The notes under the pieces are model-generated. The model was not told the DNA's origin. It did no database searches and saw only the letters and a list, made by a program, of their open reading frames with translations. From Lysobacterales bacterium (GTDB taxonomy: Bacteria; Pseudomonadota; Gammaproteobacteria; Xanthomonadales; Rhodanobacteraceae): a stretch of 64,000 bases of DNA. The stretch's first letter is position 1. Every line of letters starts with the position of its first letter. The stretch spans positions 62,001-126,000 of the forward strand of contig NSJK01000009.1 in the NCBI GenBank assembly GCA_002632325.1, given 5' to 3'. Below are positions 37,849 to 50,164 of this stretch, in pieces. Both the position numbers and the translations under genes were made by a program.

Positions 37849-40803
37849 TTGGCGACAACAGGGGCCAATCCGAGCGTATGGTCGCACGCGGGCAGCAGCG
37901 CAGCCGGCGAGTCTGCCCCTGTCGAACTCAAACCGCAGCAGCGTTCCGATGAATTTGCATGGCTGCTGCAACTGAGCGAGGCCGCAACGCCGCGCGCCGT
38001 CGCACGTCTGGCCGAAGCCTTGTCACGGACGTGGACCGACGCCGATCAGGCGGTCTTGTTGTGGCGTGATGGCGAACGACTGGTCTGCGGAAGCGACGCG
38101 GATACGCTCGACGTGGTCGAACTGGGAAATGCCGCCGAGTTTCTGGTTGGGCCGCGGCTGGTACAGGCCACGGAACGCAGTCTGCTGCTGCGGGTGGCCA
38201 GTTCTGCTGTATTGCTGTTGCATTCCGATGCCGGCAACGCACCGCATGTGGCCGACGGCTTTGTCGACTTCCTGCCGCTGATCGGCGCCCACCTGCAACG
38301 TGCGCTGAAACTCGCCAGCCTGCAATTTGCGCATCAGCAGTTGCAGCGTTCCGAAGTCCTGCAGCGTGCGCTGTTCGCGATCTCCGATCTGTCCGGCTCC
38401 GCGCTCGACATGGCGGAGATGCTCGAGCGCATCCACGGCATCGTGCGCACGCTCATGTATGCGGAGAATTTCTACATCGTCCGCCATGATCCGGATCGGC
38501 AGACGATGCGCTTCATCTATTTTTCCGATCTGGTCGATACCGAGAACCTGCTTGGCACCGATATTCCGATGTCGCTGCGTGCCAACACTCTGACTTGGCA
38601 CGTGCTGGTCGAGGGCAGGGCCTTGATGGGCGGGATGGAGCAGATCCGCACGCAATTGGCGGGCCAGCTCGCCGAGGCGGGTCCGGATTGCCATGACTGG
38701 CTGGGTGTGCCGGTGCTGCGCGATGGTCAGGCGCGTGGTGCGCTGGTGGTGCAGAGCTACGAGGAGGGCATTCGTTACAGTGAGGACGATCGCACCCTGC
38801 TCGAGTTCGTCGGCAGCCACATTTTCACCGCACTCGAGCGCAAGGAAAGCAAGGATGAACTTGAAGCGCAGGTGCGTCTGCGCACACTCGAACTGGCCGA
38901 GGCCAATCGCGGCCTGCAGCAGGAAGTATTCGAGCGTGAGCGCGCCGAACGCCTCCAGGCCAGCCTGTTCCACATTGCCCAGCTCGCCACCGTCGATATC
39001 GATGAGGCCGAGTTCTACAAGCGCATGCATCTGGCGGTTGGCGACATCATCAATGCCGAAAATTTCTTCATTGGCCTGTTGTCTGAAGACGGAGCCGTTC
39101 TCAATTTCCCCTACTACGTCGACGGCGGCCTGCAGAGGCAGGTATCGCGCGAGGTCGGTCGTGGTCTGAGCGAATACGTGATGCGTACCGGCCGCGCCTT
39201 GCTGGGCTGCCGCGCCGACATCGATCGCCTGGGCCTGCTGGGCGAGGTCGACATCAGCCGGATCGGCAGACCATCGCTGTGCTGGCTTGGGGTGCCGCTG
39301 CGTGTCGGTGAGGACATCATCGGACTCGTCGTCGTGCAGAGTTATGCCGAGGAATTCGCCTACGGCCCGGCCGATCGCGACCTGCTCGGTTTTGTTGCCT
39401 TGCAGATCGCGGCGAGCATTCACCGCCGACGTGCCGCCGTGGCGCTGCAGAGCGCGAACGTCGATCTCGAACATCGTGTTCATGAGCGAACGCGCGAGCT
39501 GCGTGAGCAGATCAGCAAGCGCGAGGCGATGCAGAAGCAGCTCGAACATCAGGTGATGCATGACGCGCTCACCGGCTTGCCCAATCGCCGGCTGTTGCGC
39601 GATCGTCTCGAGATCGCGTTACAGCGTGCGCGTCGCGAACGGCACAGCACCGGCGCACTGCTGTATCTGGATGTCGACCGTTTCAAGGTGATCAACGACA
39701 GCCTCGGGCACCTCGCGGGTGATGCCTTTCTCAAGGAGATCGCCAACCGCCTGCGTGACTGCGTGCGCCTGCCGGACATGGCTGCGCGCATTTCCGGCGA
39801 CGAATTTGCCCTGTTCCTTGATGATGCCGGCTCGGTTGAGGGCGCTGCGGCCTTTGCTGCGCGTGCGCTCGATGGGCTCAATCGGGTGCTGCATGTGGCG
39901 GGTCGGGAACTCGAGCCTTCGATCAGCATCGGCATTGCAATGGTCAATGTCAGCTACCAGACGCCCGATGATCTGCTGCGTGCGGCCGACATGGCGCTGT
40001 ATCGCGCCAAGGAAATGGGCCGCAATCGCTACGTGGTGTTCGATGATCGCCTGTCGAGCACGATGATGGACGTGCTCGCGCTCGAGGCCGAACTGCGGCG
40101 TGGCCTGCAGCGGCACGAGTTCATTCCCTATTTTCAGTCGATACGCCAGATCGAGACCGGACAGGTCGTCGGGCAAGAGGCGCTGCTGCGCTGGAATCAC
40201 CCTACGCGTGGAATTCTCGAGCCCGCACATTTCGTCAAGGTGGCCCAGGACTGCGGCCTGATCGAGGCGATCGATTGGCAGCTTTTCGATGCGGCCTGCC
40301 GCACGATGGCGAACAGCGGTGGCGAAACTTTCGTCACCATCAATGTCTCGGCCCTGCATCTGCGCCAGGAAGACTTCGATGAGCGACTGATCGAGATGCT
40401 TGCGCGCAGCAAGTTGTCACCAGCGCGCCTGATCATCGAAGTCACCGAAGGCTCGCTGCTCGATGACCCGACCGCCGTTCACGCAATCCTCGAGCGTCTG
40501 CGCGCGTTCAGCATCGGCGCGGCGCTCGATGATTTCGGCACCGGTTATTCATCGCTGAGCTATCTGCATTCGCTGCCGCTGCGCATGGTCAAGATCGACC
40601 GCTCCTTCGTCAGCTCGCTCGACGAGAATCTCATTGCCGCACGTCCGGTGGTGGGAGCGATCCTCGCCTTGGCCAAGGCGCTCGGCATCGAAGTCATTGC
40701 CGAAGGTATCGAAACCGAGCAGCAGTGCGTCGCCCTGCGCGCGATGGGATGTGTTCTGGGGCAGGGCTTCCTGTTCGGATTGCCGGCGCCGGTTGCGGGC
40801 TGA
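37849..40803 (+). CDS. GAF-GAF-GGDEF-EAL cyclic-di-GMP signalling protein
   Basis: 984 aa from TTG 37849, which has AGGAG five bases upstream; no ATG fits. Two GAF-like sensor domains (about residues 190-330 and 380-540) are joined by helical linkers. The GGDEF domain has DVDRFKVINDSLGHLAGDAF but its signature is S649-G-D-E-F653, a departure from GGDEF. The EAL domain looks catalytic: E777-A-L in QEALLRWNHP, INVSALHLRQEDF, EVTEGSLLDD, D894-D895-F-G-T-G-YSSLSYL and VIAEGIETEQQ. No transmembrane segment, so a cytoplasmic sensor. Probably c-di-GMP phosphodiesterase activity, with reduced or regulatory GGDEF function. Confidence 0.93.
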   Translation: MATTGANPSVWSHAGSSAAGESAPVELKPQQRSDEFAWLLQLSEAATPRAVARLAEALSRTWTDADQAVLLWRDGERLVCGSDADTLDVVELGNAAEFLVGPRLVQATERSLLLRVASSAVLLLHSDAGNAPHVADGFVDFLPLIGAHLQRALKLASLQFAHQQLQRSEVLQRALFAISDLSGSALDMAEMLERIHGIVRTLMYAENFYIVRHDPDRQTMRFIYFSDLVDTENLLGTDIPMSLRANTLTWHVLVEGRALMGGMEQIRTQLAGQLAEAGPDCHDWLGVPVLRDGQARGALVVQSYEEGIRYSEDDRTLLEFVGSHIFTALERKESKDELEAQVRLRTLELAEANRGLQQEVFERERAERLQASLFHIAQLATVDIDEAEFYKRMHLAVGDIINAENFFIGLLSEDGAVLNFPYYVDGGLQRQVSREVGRGLSEYVMRTGRALLGCRADIDRLGLLGEVDISRIGRPSLCWLGVPLRVGEDIIGLVVVQSYAEEFAYGPADRDLLGFVALQIAASIHRRRAAVALQSANVDLEHRVHERTRELREQISKREAMQKQLEHQVMHDALTGLPNRRLLRDRLEIALQRARRERHSTGALLYLDVDRFKVINDSLGHLAGDAFLKEIANRLRDCVRLPDMAARISGDEFALFLDDAGSVEGAAAFAARALDGLNRVLHVAGRELEPSISIGIAMVNVSYQTPDDLLRAADMALYRAKEMGRNRYVVFDDRLSSTMMDVLALEAELRRGLQRHEFIPYFQSIRQIETGQVVGQEALLRWNHPTRGILEPAHFVKVAQDCGLIEAIDWQLFDAACRTMANSGGETFVTINVSALHLRQEDFDERLIEMLARSKLSPARLIIEVTEGSLLDDPTAVHAILERLRAFSIGAALDDFGTGYSSLSYLHSLPLRMVKIDRSFVSSLDENLIAARPVVGAILALAKALGIEVIAEGIETEQQCVALRAMGCVLGQGFLFGLPAPVAG

Positions 40804-40821
40804 GTTCCGTGATTTGCTTGC

Positions 40822-42174
40822 TCAGTCCGGCAAAGGCCCGGCTGGTGGTGCGTTCGGGATTTGGGTGAGCAAACCGGCACGGCGCATCTGCTGATCGACG
40901 ACGACCGCGGTGGCGACATCGCTGCCGACGTTGACCGTGGTGCGCATCATGTCGAGGATGCGATCGACGCCGATGATGATGCCCAATCCTTCGGGTGGCA
41001 CTCCGAAAGTGGTGAGCAGGCCCGCAATCAAGGGCAAGGATCCGCCCGGGATGCCGGCCACGGCGACGGCACTGAGCACGGCGAGCAGCATCAGGATCAC
41101 CTGTTGGCTCAAGGACAGGTCTATGCCGAACACCTGGGCGATGAACAGCACCACGCAACCTTCGAACAGCGCCGTGCCGCTCATGTTCATCGTGGTGCCC
41201 AGCGACAGCACGAAGCTCGAGGTGCTTTCCGAAAGCTTGAGATCATCGCGCGCCGAGGCGAGTGCGGTGGGCAGGGTGGCATTGCTCGAACTGGTCGAGA
41301 ATGCGGTGATCAGCACCGGCCGGATCGTGCGGAAGAATTCCAATGGCGAGCGTTTGGCGAGAAAACGCATCCACAGCGACATCGTGCCGAACAGGTGCAG
41401 CACGAAGGCGACCGTGCAGCCGATGACGAACCACGACAAGGCCGCCAGCACGCCCAGGCCGACCTTGACGATCACGCTGTAGATCATTGCCGGCACCGCA
41501 TAGGGCGCCAGACGCAAGGCGAAGTCGACGATCTTCGTCATGATCTCGGCCATCGTTTCCAGAGCGTCGAGGACCTGCTTGCGCCGCGTGTCGGCAAGGC
41601 GGGTGGCCGCGGCGCCGAACAGGATTGCGAACAGGATCAGCGGCAGGACTTCGCCAATCGAACCGCGCTCGTGGCCGGCGATCGCGCCGAGCAGATTGCG
41701 CGGCATGAACATGTCGACGATCAGCGACAGGCTCATGGATGGCTGCGCCGCGCCACGCTCGGTGATGCTCTGCGCGGCCCCGCCGTATTCGGCCAGCAGT
41801 TGCGCCGTGGCGGCCTGCGGCAGATGTCGACCCGGTTCGAGAAGGTTCATCATGAGCAGGCCGATGGTCACGCCGATCGCCATGTTGGCGAAGAACATCA
41901 CGAAGGTGCGCAGCGCCAGCGGGCCGATGCGGTCGGGCCGCCCCAGCTGAACAACGCCGGCGGTGAGCGAGGCAAACACCAGCGGCATCACCACGAAGAA
42001 CAACATGCGCAGGAAAACCTGGCCGAACGGGTCGAACACCGCGGTCGAGACCTTGCGCATGAGGTCGAGGGTCGGCGCATGGAAGTGGCCGATGCCCAAG
42101 GTGAAGAGGGCGGCGACGATGCCGATCGCCATGCCGATGAGGATGCGGTTTGCCAGCGAAATGGATTTGCTCAT
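40822..42174 (-). CDS. Dicarboxylate/amino acid:cation (Na+ or H+) symporter
   Basis: 450 aa from ATG 42174, with eight hydrophobic helices and two re-entrant loops typical of the DAACS (DctA/GltP) family. Signatures: the serine-rich loop [15 protein letters not shown], the Na+-site [10 protein letters not shown] and the second loop [36 protein letters not shown] near the C-terminus binds substrate. Transports C4-dicarboxylates or glutamate/aspartate; which one cannot be told. Divergent from prpB, whose pathway yields succinate, making a C4-dicarboxylate plausible. Confidence 0.93.
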   Translation of the reverse strand: MSKSISLANRILIGMAIGIVAALFTLGIGHFHAPTLDLMRKVSTAVFDPFGQVFLRMLFFVVMPLVFASLTAGVVQLGRPDRIGPLALRTFVMFFANMAIGVTIGLLMMNLLEPGRHLPQAATAQLLAEYGGAAQSITERGAAQPSMSLSLIVDMFMPRNLLGAIAGHERGSIGEVLPLILFAILFGAAATRLADTRRKQVLDALETMAEIMTKIVDFALRLAPYAVPAMIYSVIVKVGLGVLAALSWFVIGCTVAFVLHLFGTMSLWMRFLAKRSPLEFFRTIRPVLITAFSTSSSNATLPTALASARDDLKLSESTSSFVLSLGTTMNMSGTALFEGCVVLFIAQVFGIDLSLSQQVILMLLAVLSAVAVAGIPGGSLPLIAGLLTTFGVPPEGLGIIIGVDRILDMMRTTVNVGSDVATAVVVDQQMRRAGLLTQIPNAPPAGPLPD

Positions 42175-42284
42175 CGACCGCAATTTACGTGGCCCGGGCG
42201 TCGGAGTCACGCGCCCGCACACGCAAGGAAGGCAGAGCATGGGTGGATCGCCGCGTTCGGGCCGGGATCGGCAGTGCGTTCGGC

Positions 42285-42290
42285 TAGAAT
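42285..42290 (+). promoter_or_regulatory. Candidate -10 box for prpBC
   Basis: TAGAAT, 23 bases before the prpB start and followed by AAGGAG. The -35 position (CCGGGA at 17 bases) is poor, suggesting activator dependence or an atypical promoter. No prpR-like regulator gene is next to it. Confidence 0.45.
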
Positions 42291-42313
42291 ATGCAGTCCC
42301 CAAGGAGTTGCCG

Positions 42314-43198
42314 ATGGCCCCCATTGCATCCGCTGGCGCGCGTTTTCGCGCCGCCGTCGCCGAGGAAAGTCCGCTGCAGGTCGTTGGTACTGTGACCGCC
42401 TACGCGGGCTTGATGGCGCGCCGTGTCGGTTACCGTGCACTGTATCTGTCGGGGGGCGGCGTGGCCGCCAATTCACTGGGCGTGCCCGATCTGGGTATTT
42501 CGACGATGGAAGACGTGCTGATCGATGCCCGCCGCATCGTCGATGCCACCGCTTTGCCGCTGTTGGTCGACATCGACACCGGTTGGGGTGGGGCGTTCAA
42601 CATCGCACGCACGATTCGCAGCTTCGAGCGCATTGGCGTGGCCGCGGTGCACATGGAAGATCAGGTCGGACAGAAACGCTGCGGCCATCGGCCCGGCAAG
42701 GAAGTCGTGCCGAAGGAAGAAATGGTCGATCGCGTCAAGGCGGCCGTGGATGCGCGCATGGATCGCGACTTCGTGCTGATGGCACGCACCGACGCGGCTG
42801 CGGTGGAAGGCATCGATGCTGCGATAGAGCGCGCGGTGGCCTATGTCGAAGCCGGTGCCGACATGATCTTCCCCGAGGCCATGAAATCACTCGACGACTA
42901 TCGCCGCTTCAAGGCGGCGGTCAAGGTGCCGATCCTCGCCAATCTCACCGAGTTCGGATCGACGCCGTTCTTCACCACCGCCGAGTTGCAGCGTGCGGGC
43001 GTGGACATCGCGCTGTACTGCTGCGGCGCCTATCGGGCGATGAACAAGGCCGCGCTCAATGTCTACGAGACGATCCGCCGCGACGGCACCCAGCAGGCCG
43101 CGTTGCCGACGATGCAGACGCGCGAGGAACTTTACGATTTCCTCGGCTACCACGACTACGAGCGCAAGCTTGATGCGCTGTTTGCGCAAAATTCCTGA
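42314..43198 (+). CDS. prpB: 2-methylisocitrate lyase
   Basis: 294 aa (E. coli 296). Cleaves 2-methylisocitrate to pyruvate and succinate. The catalytic signature is KR-C123-GH in [14 protein letters not shown], the same residue number as E. coli Prp[21 protein letters not shown] binds Mg and [12 protein letters not shown] is conserved, while isocitrate lyase-specific insertions are absent. AAGGAG lies six bases before the ATG. Followed by prpC. Confidence 0.97.
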   Translation: MAPIASAGARFRAAVAEESPLQVVGTVTAYAGLMARRVGYRALYLSGGGVAANSLGVPDLGISTMEDVLIDARRIVDATALPLLVDIDTGWGGAFNIARTIRSFERIGVAAVHMEDQVGQKRCGHRPGKEVVPKEEMVDRVKAAVDARMDRDFVLMARTDAAAVEGIDAAIERAVAYVEAGADMIFPEAMKSLDDYRRFKAAVKVPILANLTEFGSTPFFTTAELQRAGVDIALYCCGAYRAMNKAALNVYETIRRDGTQQAALPTMQTREELYDFLGYHDYERKLDALFAQNS

Positions 43199-43257
43199 CG
43201 TTTCGCCGTGCCGGCGCGTGTCGGTGCGGCACCCCGATGAATGCGGAGAACCATGAC

Positions 43258-44406
43258 ATGAGCGAAGGCGCCGTACCATTCAAACCAAAGAAATCGGTCG
43301 CATTGTCCGGCGTCGCCGCCGGCAACACCGCGCTGTGCACGGTCGGCCGTACCGGCAACGACTTGCACTACCGCGGCTACGACATTCTCGACTTCGCCAC
43401 CAGCTGCGAGTTCGAAGAAATTGCGCATCTGCTCGTGCATGGCAAATTGCCCAATCGCGCCGAGCTGGCCGGCTACAAGGCCAAGCTCAAGGCATTGCGC
43501 GGTATTCCGGCGGCGGTCAAGGCGGTTCTTGAAGCCTTGCCCGCCTCAGCTCATCCGATGGACGTGATGCGCACCGGCGTGTCGGCGCTCGGATGCGCGC
43601 TACCGGAAAAGGACGACCACAACCATCCCGGCGCGCGCGACATCGCCGATCGCCTGATGGCCTGCCTCGGCAGCATCCTGCTGTACTGGTACCACTTTGC
43701 GGTCAATGGCAAGCGCATCGAGGTGGAAACCGACGACGATTCAATCGGCGGTCATTTCCTGCATTTGCTGCACGGGAGCAAACCGAGCGAGCTGTGGGTG
43801 CGCGCGATGCACACCTCGCTGATCCTCTACGCCGAGCACGAGTTCAATGCCTCGACTTTCACCGCACGCGTGATCGCGGGTACCGGCAGCGACATGTATT
43901 CGGCCATCGCCGGTGCGATCGGTGCGCTGCGCGGTCCCAAGCACGGTGGTGCCAACGAGGTCGCGTTCGAGATCCAGAAGCGCTACGACAATCCTGACGA
44001 GGCCGAGGCCGACATCCGCGCCCGCGTCGAGCGCAAGGAGGTCGTGATCGGCTTCGGTCACCCGGTTTACACCACCGGCGATCCGCGCAACCAGGTGATC
44101 AAGGAAGTCGCCCGCGAATTGTCCAGCGAACAGAAGAACATGAAGATGTTCGACATCGCGGCTCGGCTGGAGTCGGTGATGTGGGACATCAAGAAGATGT
44201 TCCCCAATCTCGACTGGTTCAGCGCGGTGAGCTACCACATGATGGGCGTGCCGACGGCGATGTTCACGCCGCTGTTCGTGATTTCGCGCACCTCGGGCTG
44301 GTCGGCACATGTGATCGAGCAGCGCATCGACGGCAAGATCATCCGCCCCAGCGCCAATTACACCGGGCCGGAAAATCTCGCTTTCGTGCCAATCGACCAG
44401 CGCTGA
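43258..44406 (+). CDS. prpC: 2-methylcitrate synthase
   Basis: 382 aa from ATG 43258, which has GGAG ten bases upstream; ATG 43237 in the same frame has none. Condenses propionyl-CoA with oxaloacetate. Citrate-synthase-fold catalytic residues H229 ([14 protein letters not shown]), H268 ([13 protein letters not shown]) and D319 ([14 protein letters not shown]) are present. The length and the short N-terminus separate it from the 430-residue citrate synthase of gammaproteobacteria. Last gene of the prpBC unit; acnD and prpF are 8 kb downstream. Confidence 0.96.
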   Translation: MSEGAVPFKPKKSVALSGVAAGNTALCTVGRTGNDLHYRGYDILDFATSCEFEEIAHLLVHGKLPNRAELAGYKAKLKALRGIPAAVKAVLEALPASAHPMDVMRTGVSALGCALPEKDDHNHPGARDIADRLMACLGSILLYWYHFAVNGKRIEVETDDDSIGGHFLHLLHGSKPSELWVRAMHTSLILYAEHEFNASTFTARVIAGTGSDMYSAIAGAIGALRGPKHGGANEVAFEIQKRYDNPDEAEADIRARVERKEVVIGFGHPVYTTGDPRNQVIKEVARELSSEQKNMKMFDIAARLESVMWDIKKMFPNLDWFSAVSYHMMGVPTAMFTPLFVISRTSGWSAHVIEQRIDGKIIRPSANYTGPENLAFVPIDQR

Positions 44407-44424
44407 CGTGCATCACTCGGGATA

Positions 44425-44451
44425 TCGGCACGAATCGGTGATTCGTGCCGA
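44425..44451. terminator. Hairpin between convergent prpC and GST genes
   Basis: tcggcacgaatc, loop ggt, gattcgtgccga: a perfect 12-bp stem 18 bases after prpC and 35 bases before the GST stop. No T-tract on either strand; probably a shared 3' end. Confidence 0.65.
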
Positions 44452-44485
44452 CTTCAGTGGCCCTGCGCCGGACAATCGGATGTCT

Positions 44486-45097
44486 TCAGCTCAGACCTTC
44501 GGCCTTGAATGCCTTCTGCACACCGGGATCGGCCTGCATGCGCGCGTAGTGGGCTTCGAGGTGATCGAACCCGCCGAGATCGACGCCGGTGGCCTTGGCC
44601 CAGCGTGTGGTGATGAACAGGTAGGGATCAGCGATCGAGCGTGAACCGGCGATCCAGTCGCGGCCCTTGAGCTGGTTGTTGGCGCGCTCGTAGTAGCCGC
44701 GCAGCGTGCTGCGTGCCTGCGCCTTGGACTTTTCGATCATCGCCGGATCTTCAAGGTATGCCGTTGCGCCGAACAGCGGCTTGAAGCTCGGATGCACGTC
44801 GGCATTGACGAAAGCCAGCCAGCGATTGACCTCGGCGCGTCCCTTGGGCGTGCCATCACCGTCGAGCTTGGCCTCGGGATGCTTGTCGACGAGGTAATGC
44901 AGGATCGCCATGTTCTGCGTCAGGACATAACCCTGATCTTCGAGTACCGGAACCGCGCCGGCGGGATTGAGCTTGCGAAACTCGGGCGCCGCGCGCTGTT
45001 CACGGGAAACGGTCTCGAACTCGAACGGCTTGCCGATCCATTCCAGCACGATATGGTCGGCGGTCGAGCACGCGCCGGGTGAGGTGTAGAGCTTCAT
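44486..45097 (-). CDS. Glutathione S-transferase, beta class
   Basis: 203 aa. Thioredoxin-like N-terminal domain MKLYTSPGACSTADHIVLEW with C10, the hallmark of beta-class bacterial GSTs, NPAGAVPVLEDQGYVLTQN carrying the cis-proline, and AILHYLVDKHPEAKL. The helical C-terminal domain contains DWIAGSRSIADPYLFITTRW. Conjugates or reduces electrophiles using glutathione; substrate unknown. Own transcription unit, facing prpC. Confidence 0.94.
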   Translation of the reverse strand: MKLYTSPGACSTADHIVLEWIGKPFEFETVSREQRAAPEFRKLNPAGAVPVLEDQGYVLTQNMAILHYLVDKHPEAKLDGDGTPKGRAEVNRWLAFVNADVHPSFKPLFGATAYLEDPAMIEKSKAQARSTLRGYYERANNQLKGRDWIAGSRSIADPYLFITTRWAKATGVDLGGFDHLEAHYARMQADPGVQKAFKAEGLS

Positions 45098-45164
45098 GTG
45101 GGCCTCCTTGGGGAATGGATGATCTGGTGTTGCGCGGATGCCGATTCAAGGGGCACCGGTTCGT

Positions 45165-45914
45165 TCAGGGCGTCGCAGCGATGTCCTCGAAGCGCACGTT
45201 CTGGATCGGGTACTCGCGCCAGTCGCGGTAGTCGAAATGCCACCACTCGAACTCGTAGACTGCAAAGCCCTCGGCTTCCATTGCCTGACGCAAGAGATCC
45301 CGATTGGCGCGCGCGGTTGCGCTGCCGCCCGACCAACCTGGGTAGGCACGCTCGCTGAACTCGTCGTATCCGCTGGGCATTTCAAGCGCCGCGCCACTGG
45401 CGAGATCGACCAAGGTGAGATCGACGGCACAGCCGCGATTGTGGCGTGAGCCCTTGGCGGGATTGCCGACGAAGTGGTGCTGTTGGACCGGCGTTGCGTC
45501 CCAGAAGATTTTCGTCACATACCATGGTCGGTAGCCATCGTGGATCAAGAGGCCAAGGCCGCGTTTGGCCAGATCGTGCTGCACGCGCACCAACGCCTCG
45601 GCCGCAGGCCTCTGCAGGAAGGCACGCGCCTGACTGTAGACCGGGGTGCCGAGAAAGTTGTTGTCGCCCGCATAGCGGATGTCCAGGCGCAGGCTCGGGT
45701 CGAGTCGGATCAACTCGACCAGATCGGGTGCGCGGAATCGACCCTGCTCCTGCGGCGGTGTTGCCGCGAGCGCGATCGGCAACAAGTCGGCGATCGGCCG
45801 TACTGGTTTGATGCGGTAGGTCGCGGTTTCGGCGGCGGGCGGCGTGACGGTCTGCGCGGGCGCGCAGGCAGCCAGCAACGCGGACAAGAGCAGCAGTGTC
45901 CAGGGTTTTGCCAA
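45165..45914 (-). CDS. D-alanyl-D-alanine dipeptidase-like lipoprotein (M15D, VanX/DdpX)
   Basis: 249 aa from TTG 45914 with CGGAG seven bases upstream; a TTG at 45950 is in frame but lacks a Shine-Dalgarno. The lipobox LLAAC17 marks an exported lipoprotein. Zinc site: S156-R-H158-N-R-G-C-A-V-D165 (SxHxxGxAxD) and E223-W-W-H226, exactly the VanX layout; R80 in LDIRYAGDNNFLG is also conserved. Cleaves D-Ala-D-Ala dipeptide, which in the periplasm serves peptidoglycan recycling rather than vancomycin resistance. No van genes are nearby. Confidence 0.92.
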   Translation of the reverse strand: MAKPWTLLLLSALLAACAPAQTVTPPAAETATYRIKPVRPIADLLPIALAATPPQEQGRFRAPDLVELIRLDPSLRLDIRYAGDNNFLGTPVYSQARAFLQRPAAEALVRVQHDLAKRGLGLLIHDGYRPWYVTKIFWDATPVQQHHFVGNPAKGSRHNRGCAVDLTLVDLASGAALEMPSGYDEFSERAYPGWSGGSATARANRDLLRQAMEAEGFAVYEFEWWHFDYRDWREYPIQNVRFEDIAATP

Positions 45915-46153
45915 GTCGGCGCTCCGATTGACCGTGGAATGAGAGCGCAAGTGAAGCAGAGCACGTACTGGCCTGTCGAGCTTGAGTGGATACGCGGCAG
46001 TTGCGTCTCTTGCAGGGGTCCTGTGTGGCGGTGGTGTCGCTGCAGCCGAAACGGCAATACGTGGCCGACTTCACAGATCGCAGCGGCCCGCTTTTGGCAA
46101 AGTGCAGCGGTGAGCACAGCGCAGGGTGGCGCGATCGGGGTGGAGCAGCGTTC

Positions 46154-46378
46154 ATGACCAGACAATTCGATCCACGCGACTGGAGCAATGCGCTGAGCGC
46201 ACAGCATCGGACGCCAGCGCTGGGACCACCCGCGAGCGTGGATCCGCGCCAGCGCGCCGACTACAAGGTTCGGATCATCGAGGCGCGCGTTAAACTCAAG
46301 ATCATGCGCGATCGCACCGAAGCCCTGCAGCAATCGCTCGAGGAGTTTCGCGCGCGCCGCGCCGCACTCGGCGCCTGA
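46154..46378 (+). CDS. Small hypothetical protein
   Basis: 74 aa from ATG 46154 with GGAG upstream; the frame is open further 5' but that part has poor codon usage. The N-terminal half is proline-rich (DPRDWSNALSAQHRTPALG); the C-terminal half is a charged amphipathic helix, likely a coiled coil (ARVKLKIMRDRTEALQQSLE). Third-position GC is coding-like. No recognised family. It is isolated between two minus-strand genes, so transcription is uncertain. Confidence 0.5.
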   Translation: MTRQFDPRDWSNALSAQHRTPALGPPASVDPRQRADYKVRIIEARVKLKIMRDRTEALQQSLEEFRARRAALGA

Positions 46379-46502
46379 GCAGGAACTTCATCGCCGAAGG
46401 CCTGCTTGCGCGCCGTGAGGCGGCGCACGGGTTTCGGGTTCATCCATCGGCCCGCCGGCAGCCACGACCATCGGTCTCCACCGCGGCCACGGCTGAGTCC
46501 TG

Positions 46503-48587
<2,085 letters not shown>

Positions 48588-48736
48588 TCAACGCTGGGTT
48601 TGGGTCGTGGCTCTGGAGACTGCACGTCAGCGCCGCGGCTCCGGTGATTCGGTCGAATCGACACTACAAGCTGTGGACCAGAAACTGTCCGCGAATCGAA
48701 GCGGCTCGCAGGCGCAATCCCGCTTCCTGCATGGGC

Positions 48737-48765
48737 TTGCGACCTCGCCGGTGCGGGCGTAGCGT
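48737..48765 (+). promoter_or_regulatory. Candidate promoter of the secreted-protein operon
   Basis: TTGCGA (48737-48742), 17-base spacer, TAGCGT (48760-48765), ending 37 bases before the ATG at 48803. The remaining 190 bases back to the PsrA-like palindrome show no other feature. Confidence 0.4.
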
Positions 48766-48802
48766 GCCGCTCGCAGGGGCAGGAAGGAACCGGAGGTGCG
48801 TC

Positions 48803-50164
48803 ATGTGCGCGTTCGGCAAGACCTTGTTCAGTGCTTCACTCGCGCTCTCGCCCGTGGCAGCGATCGCGATCGATGAATACCGACTCGATGATGAGATCAA
48901 GGAATTGGGCATTGGCGTGCAAAGCCCCAATACCAATTCCTTCGCCTGGCTCAACCGCTTCGTCGTGCAGTCCAACCACGAGACGATCACGGCCGTGCGC
49001 CTCGCCTTCGGCGGGGGTCCGGCCCAGTCCAATATTGCCAACGGGCAGCCGGTAGCGGTGTATCTGTGGGATGACGTCAATCAGGATGGTGACCCATCAG
49101 ACGCCTGGGTGCTTGCCTCGGCCACCGGTGTCGTGCAGGGAAGTGGCACCAATGCCTACACCACGATCGCGTTTTCGCCGCCGGTGACCCTGGTGGCGGG
49201 TCGGATATTCTTCGCCGGCGCAATCATCAACTACAACGGCCAGGTCCTGGTCGGCAGTCTCGACACGGACGGCACGGATGATGTGCAGCCGTGGCCAGCT
49301 GCGTTCCACAGTTTTGTCGCTTCCAGCGACAACGGCACGCCGGTGAACCCGAATGGTCTCGCGCTGGCACAGGGACCGGTCGCCAGCGTGAGCTCGGCGA
49401 TCTTCGGCGGCAGTGATGATGCGACCTGGATGATCCGGCTCAATGCGCCGCCGCCCAACACGGCGCAGCTTGATATCGATCCCAATCCCCTGGATTTCGG
49501 CATGGTGAGCGTGGGCACGGTGTTCGGTCCCGTGCTGGTCAAGCTCGAGAACATCGGCACGGCCAACCTCGACATTGCAGCGATCACCGGTATTCCGTTG
49601 CCGTTCTTTTCGCCACCGCCGGCCGGTCCGATGTGCCCGTCGCCACCGTTTTCCCTGATCCCCTCCGAATTCTGCTTGATTCAATACAGCTTCGGGCCGA
49701 CCACGATCGGTCCGCATGCGGCCAATGTCGGCATCACCAGCAATGCGCCGACCTCACCGGATCTGCTGCAGCTGATGGGTCTCGGCGTGGTCGGGCCTGC
49801 ACCGGGGCCGATGTTGTCGCCAGCCAGCCTTGACATGGGCGAGGTCGATGTCGATGCCAGCTCGGCACTGCATACGATCACATTCACGAACACCGGCACG
49901 CTCGACTGGATCGTGACGGATGTGCAGGTGACCGATCCGAGCCTGCCGCCTTCGCCATTCACGTTCACATTTGCCAATTGTTCGCCGCCGCCCATCGTCC
50001 TTGCGCCCGGCATGAGTTGTGACCTGAATCTGGTCTTTTCTCCTTACGATCATGGAGTATTCGCGCGCAGCTACGAGTTCGTCGGCAATACGCCGCCGGG
50101 CAGCGTGGTGATGACCTTGAAAGGAAAAGGCATGTTGTTCGGCGACGGTTTCGAGGTGCCATGA
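48803..50164 (+). CDS. Secreted choice-of-anchor D domain protein ending in a GDGFE motif
   Basis: 453 aa; GGAGG precedes ATG 48803. An N-terminal signal peptide (hydrophobic to about residue 20, cleavage near AIAID) is followed by a beta-rich domain (residues 25-215) of unknown type and then two immunoglobulin-like ASH/choice-of-anchor D repeats: LDIDPNPLDFGMVSVGTVFG and LSPASLDMGEVDVDASSALH, each with an NIGT or NTGT turn and an SP-x-C or MSCDLNLVFSP segment. The last residues are LFGDGFEVP, a motif shared with three other exported proteins here. Stop overlaps the next ATG as ATGA, so the pair is coupled. Function unknown. Confidence 0.88.
   Translation: MCAFGKTLFSASLALSPVAAIAIDEYRLDDEIKELGIGVQSPNTNSFAWLNRFVVQSNHETITAVRLAFGGGPAQSNIANGQPVAVYLWDDVNQDGDPSDAWVLASATGVVQGSGTNAYTTIAFSPPVTLVAGRIFFAGAIINYNGQVLVGSLDTDGTDDVQPWPAAFHSFVASSDNGTPVNPNGLALAQGPVASVSSAIFGGSDDATWMIRLNAPPPNTAQLDIDPNPLDFGMVSVGTVFGPVLVKLENIGTANLDIAAITGIPLPFFSPPPAGPMCPSPPFSLIPSEFCLIQYSFGPTTIGPHAANVGITSNAPTSPDLLQLMGLGVVGPAPGPMLSPASLDMGEVDVDASSALHTITFTNTGTLDWIVTDVQVTDPSLPPSPFTFTFANCSPPPIVLAPGMSCDLNLVFSPYDHGVFARSYEFVGNTPPGSVVMTLKGKGMLFGDGFEVP

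Noticed and set aside
40861..43173. 770-codon plus-strand frame opposite the symporter and running into prpB
   Set aside because: It overlaps two well-supported genes and is made of Asp/Glu/Arg/Gln/His-rich shadow sequence.
45165..45914. VanX-like dipeptidase as a vancomycin-resistance gene
   Set aside because: It is a lipoprotein for the periplasm, with no vanH or vanA neighbours, in a Gram-negative context; recycling of D-Ala-D-Ala is more likely.
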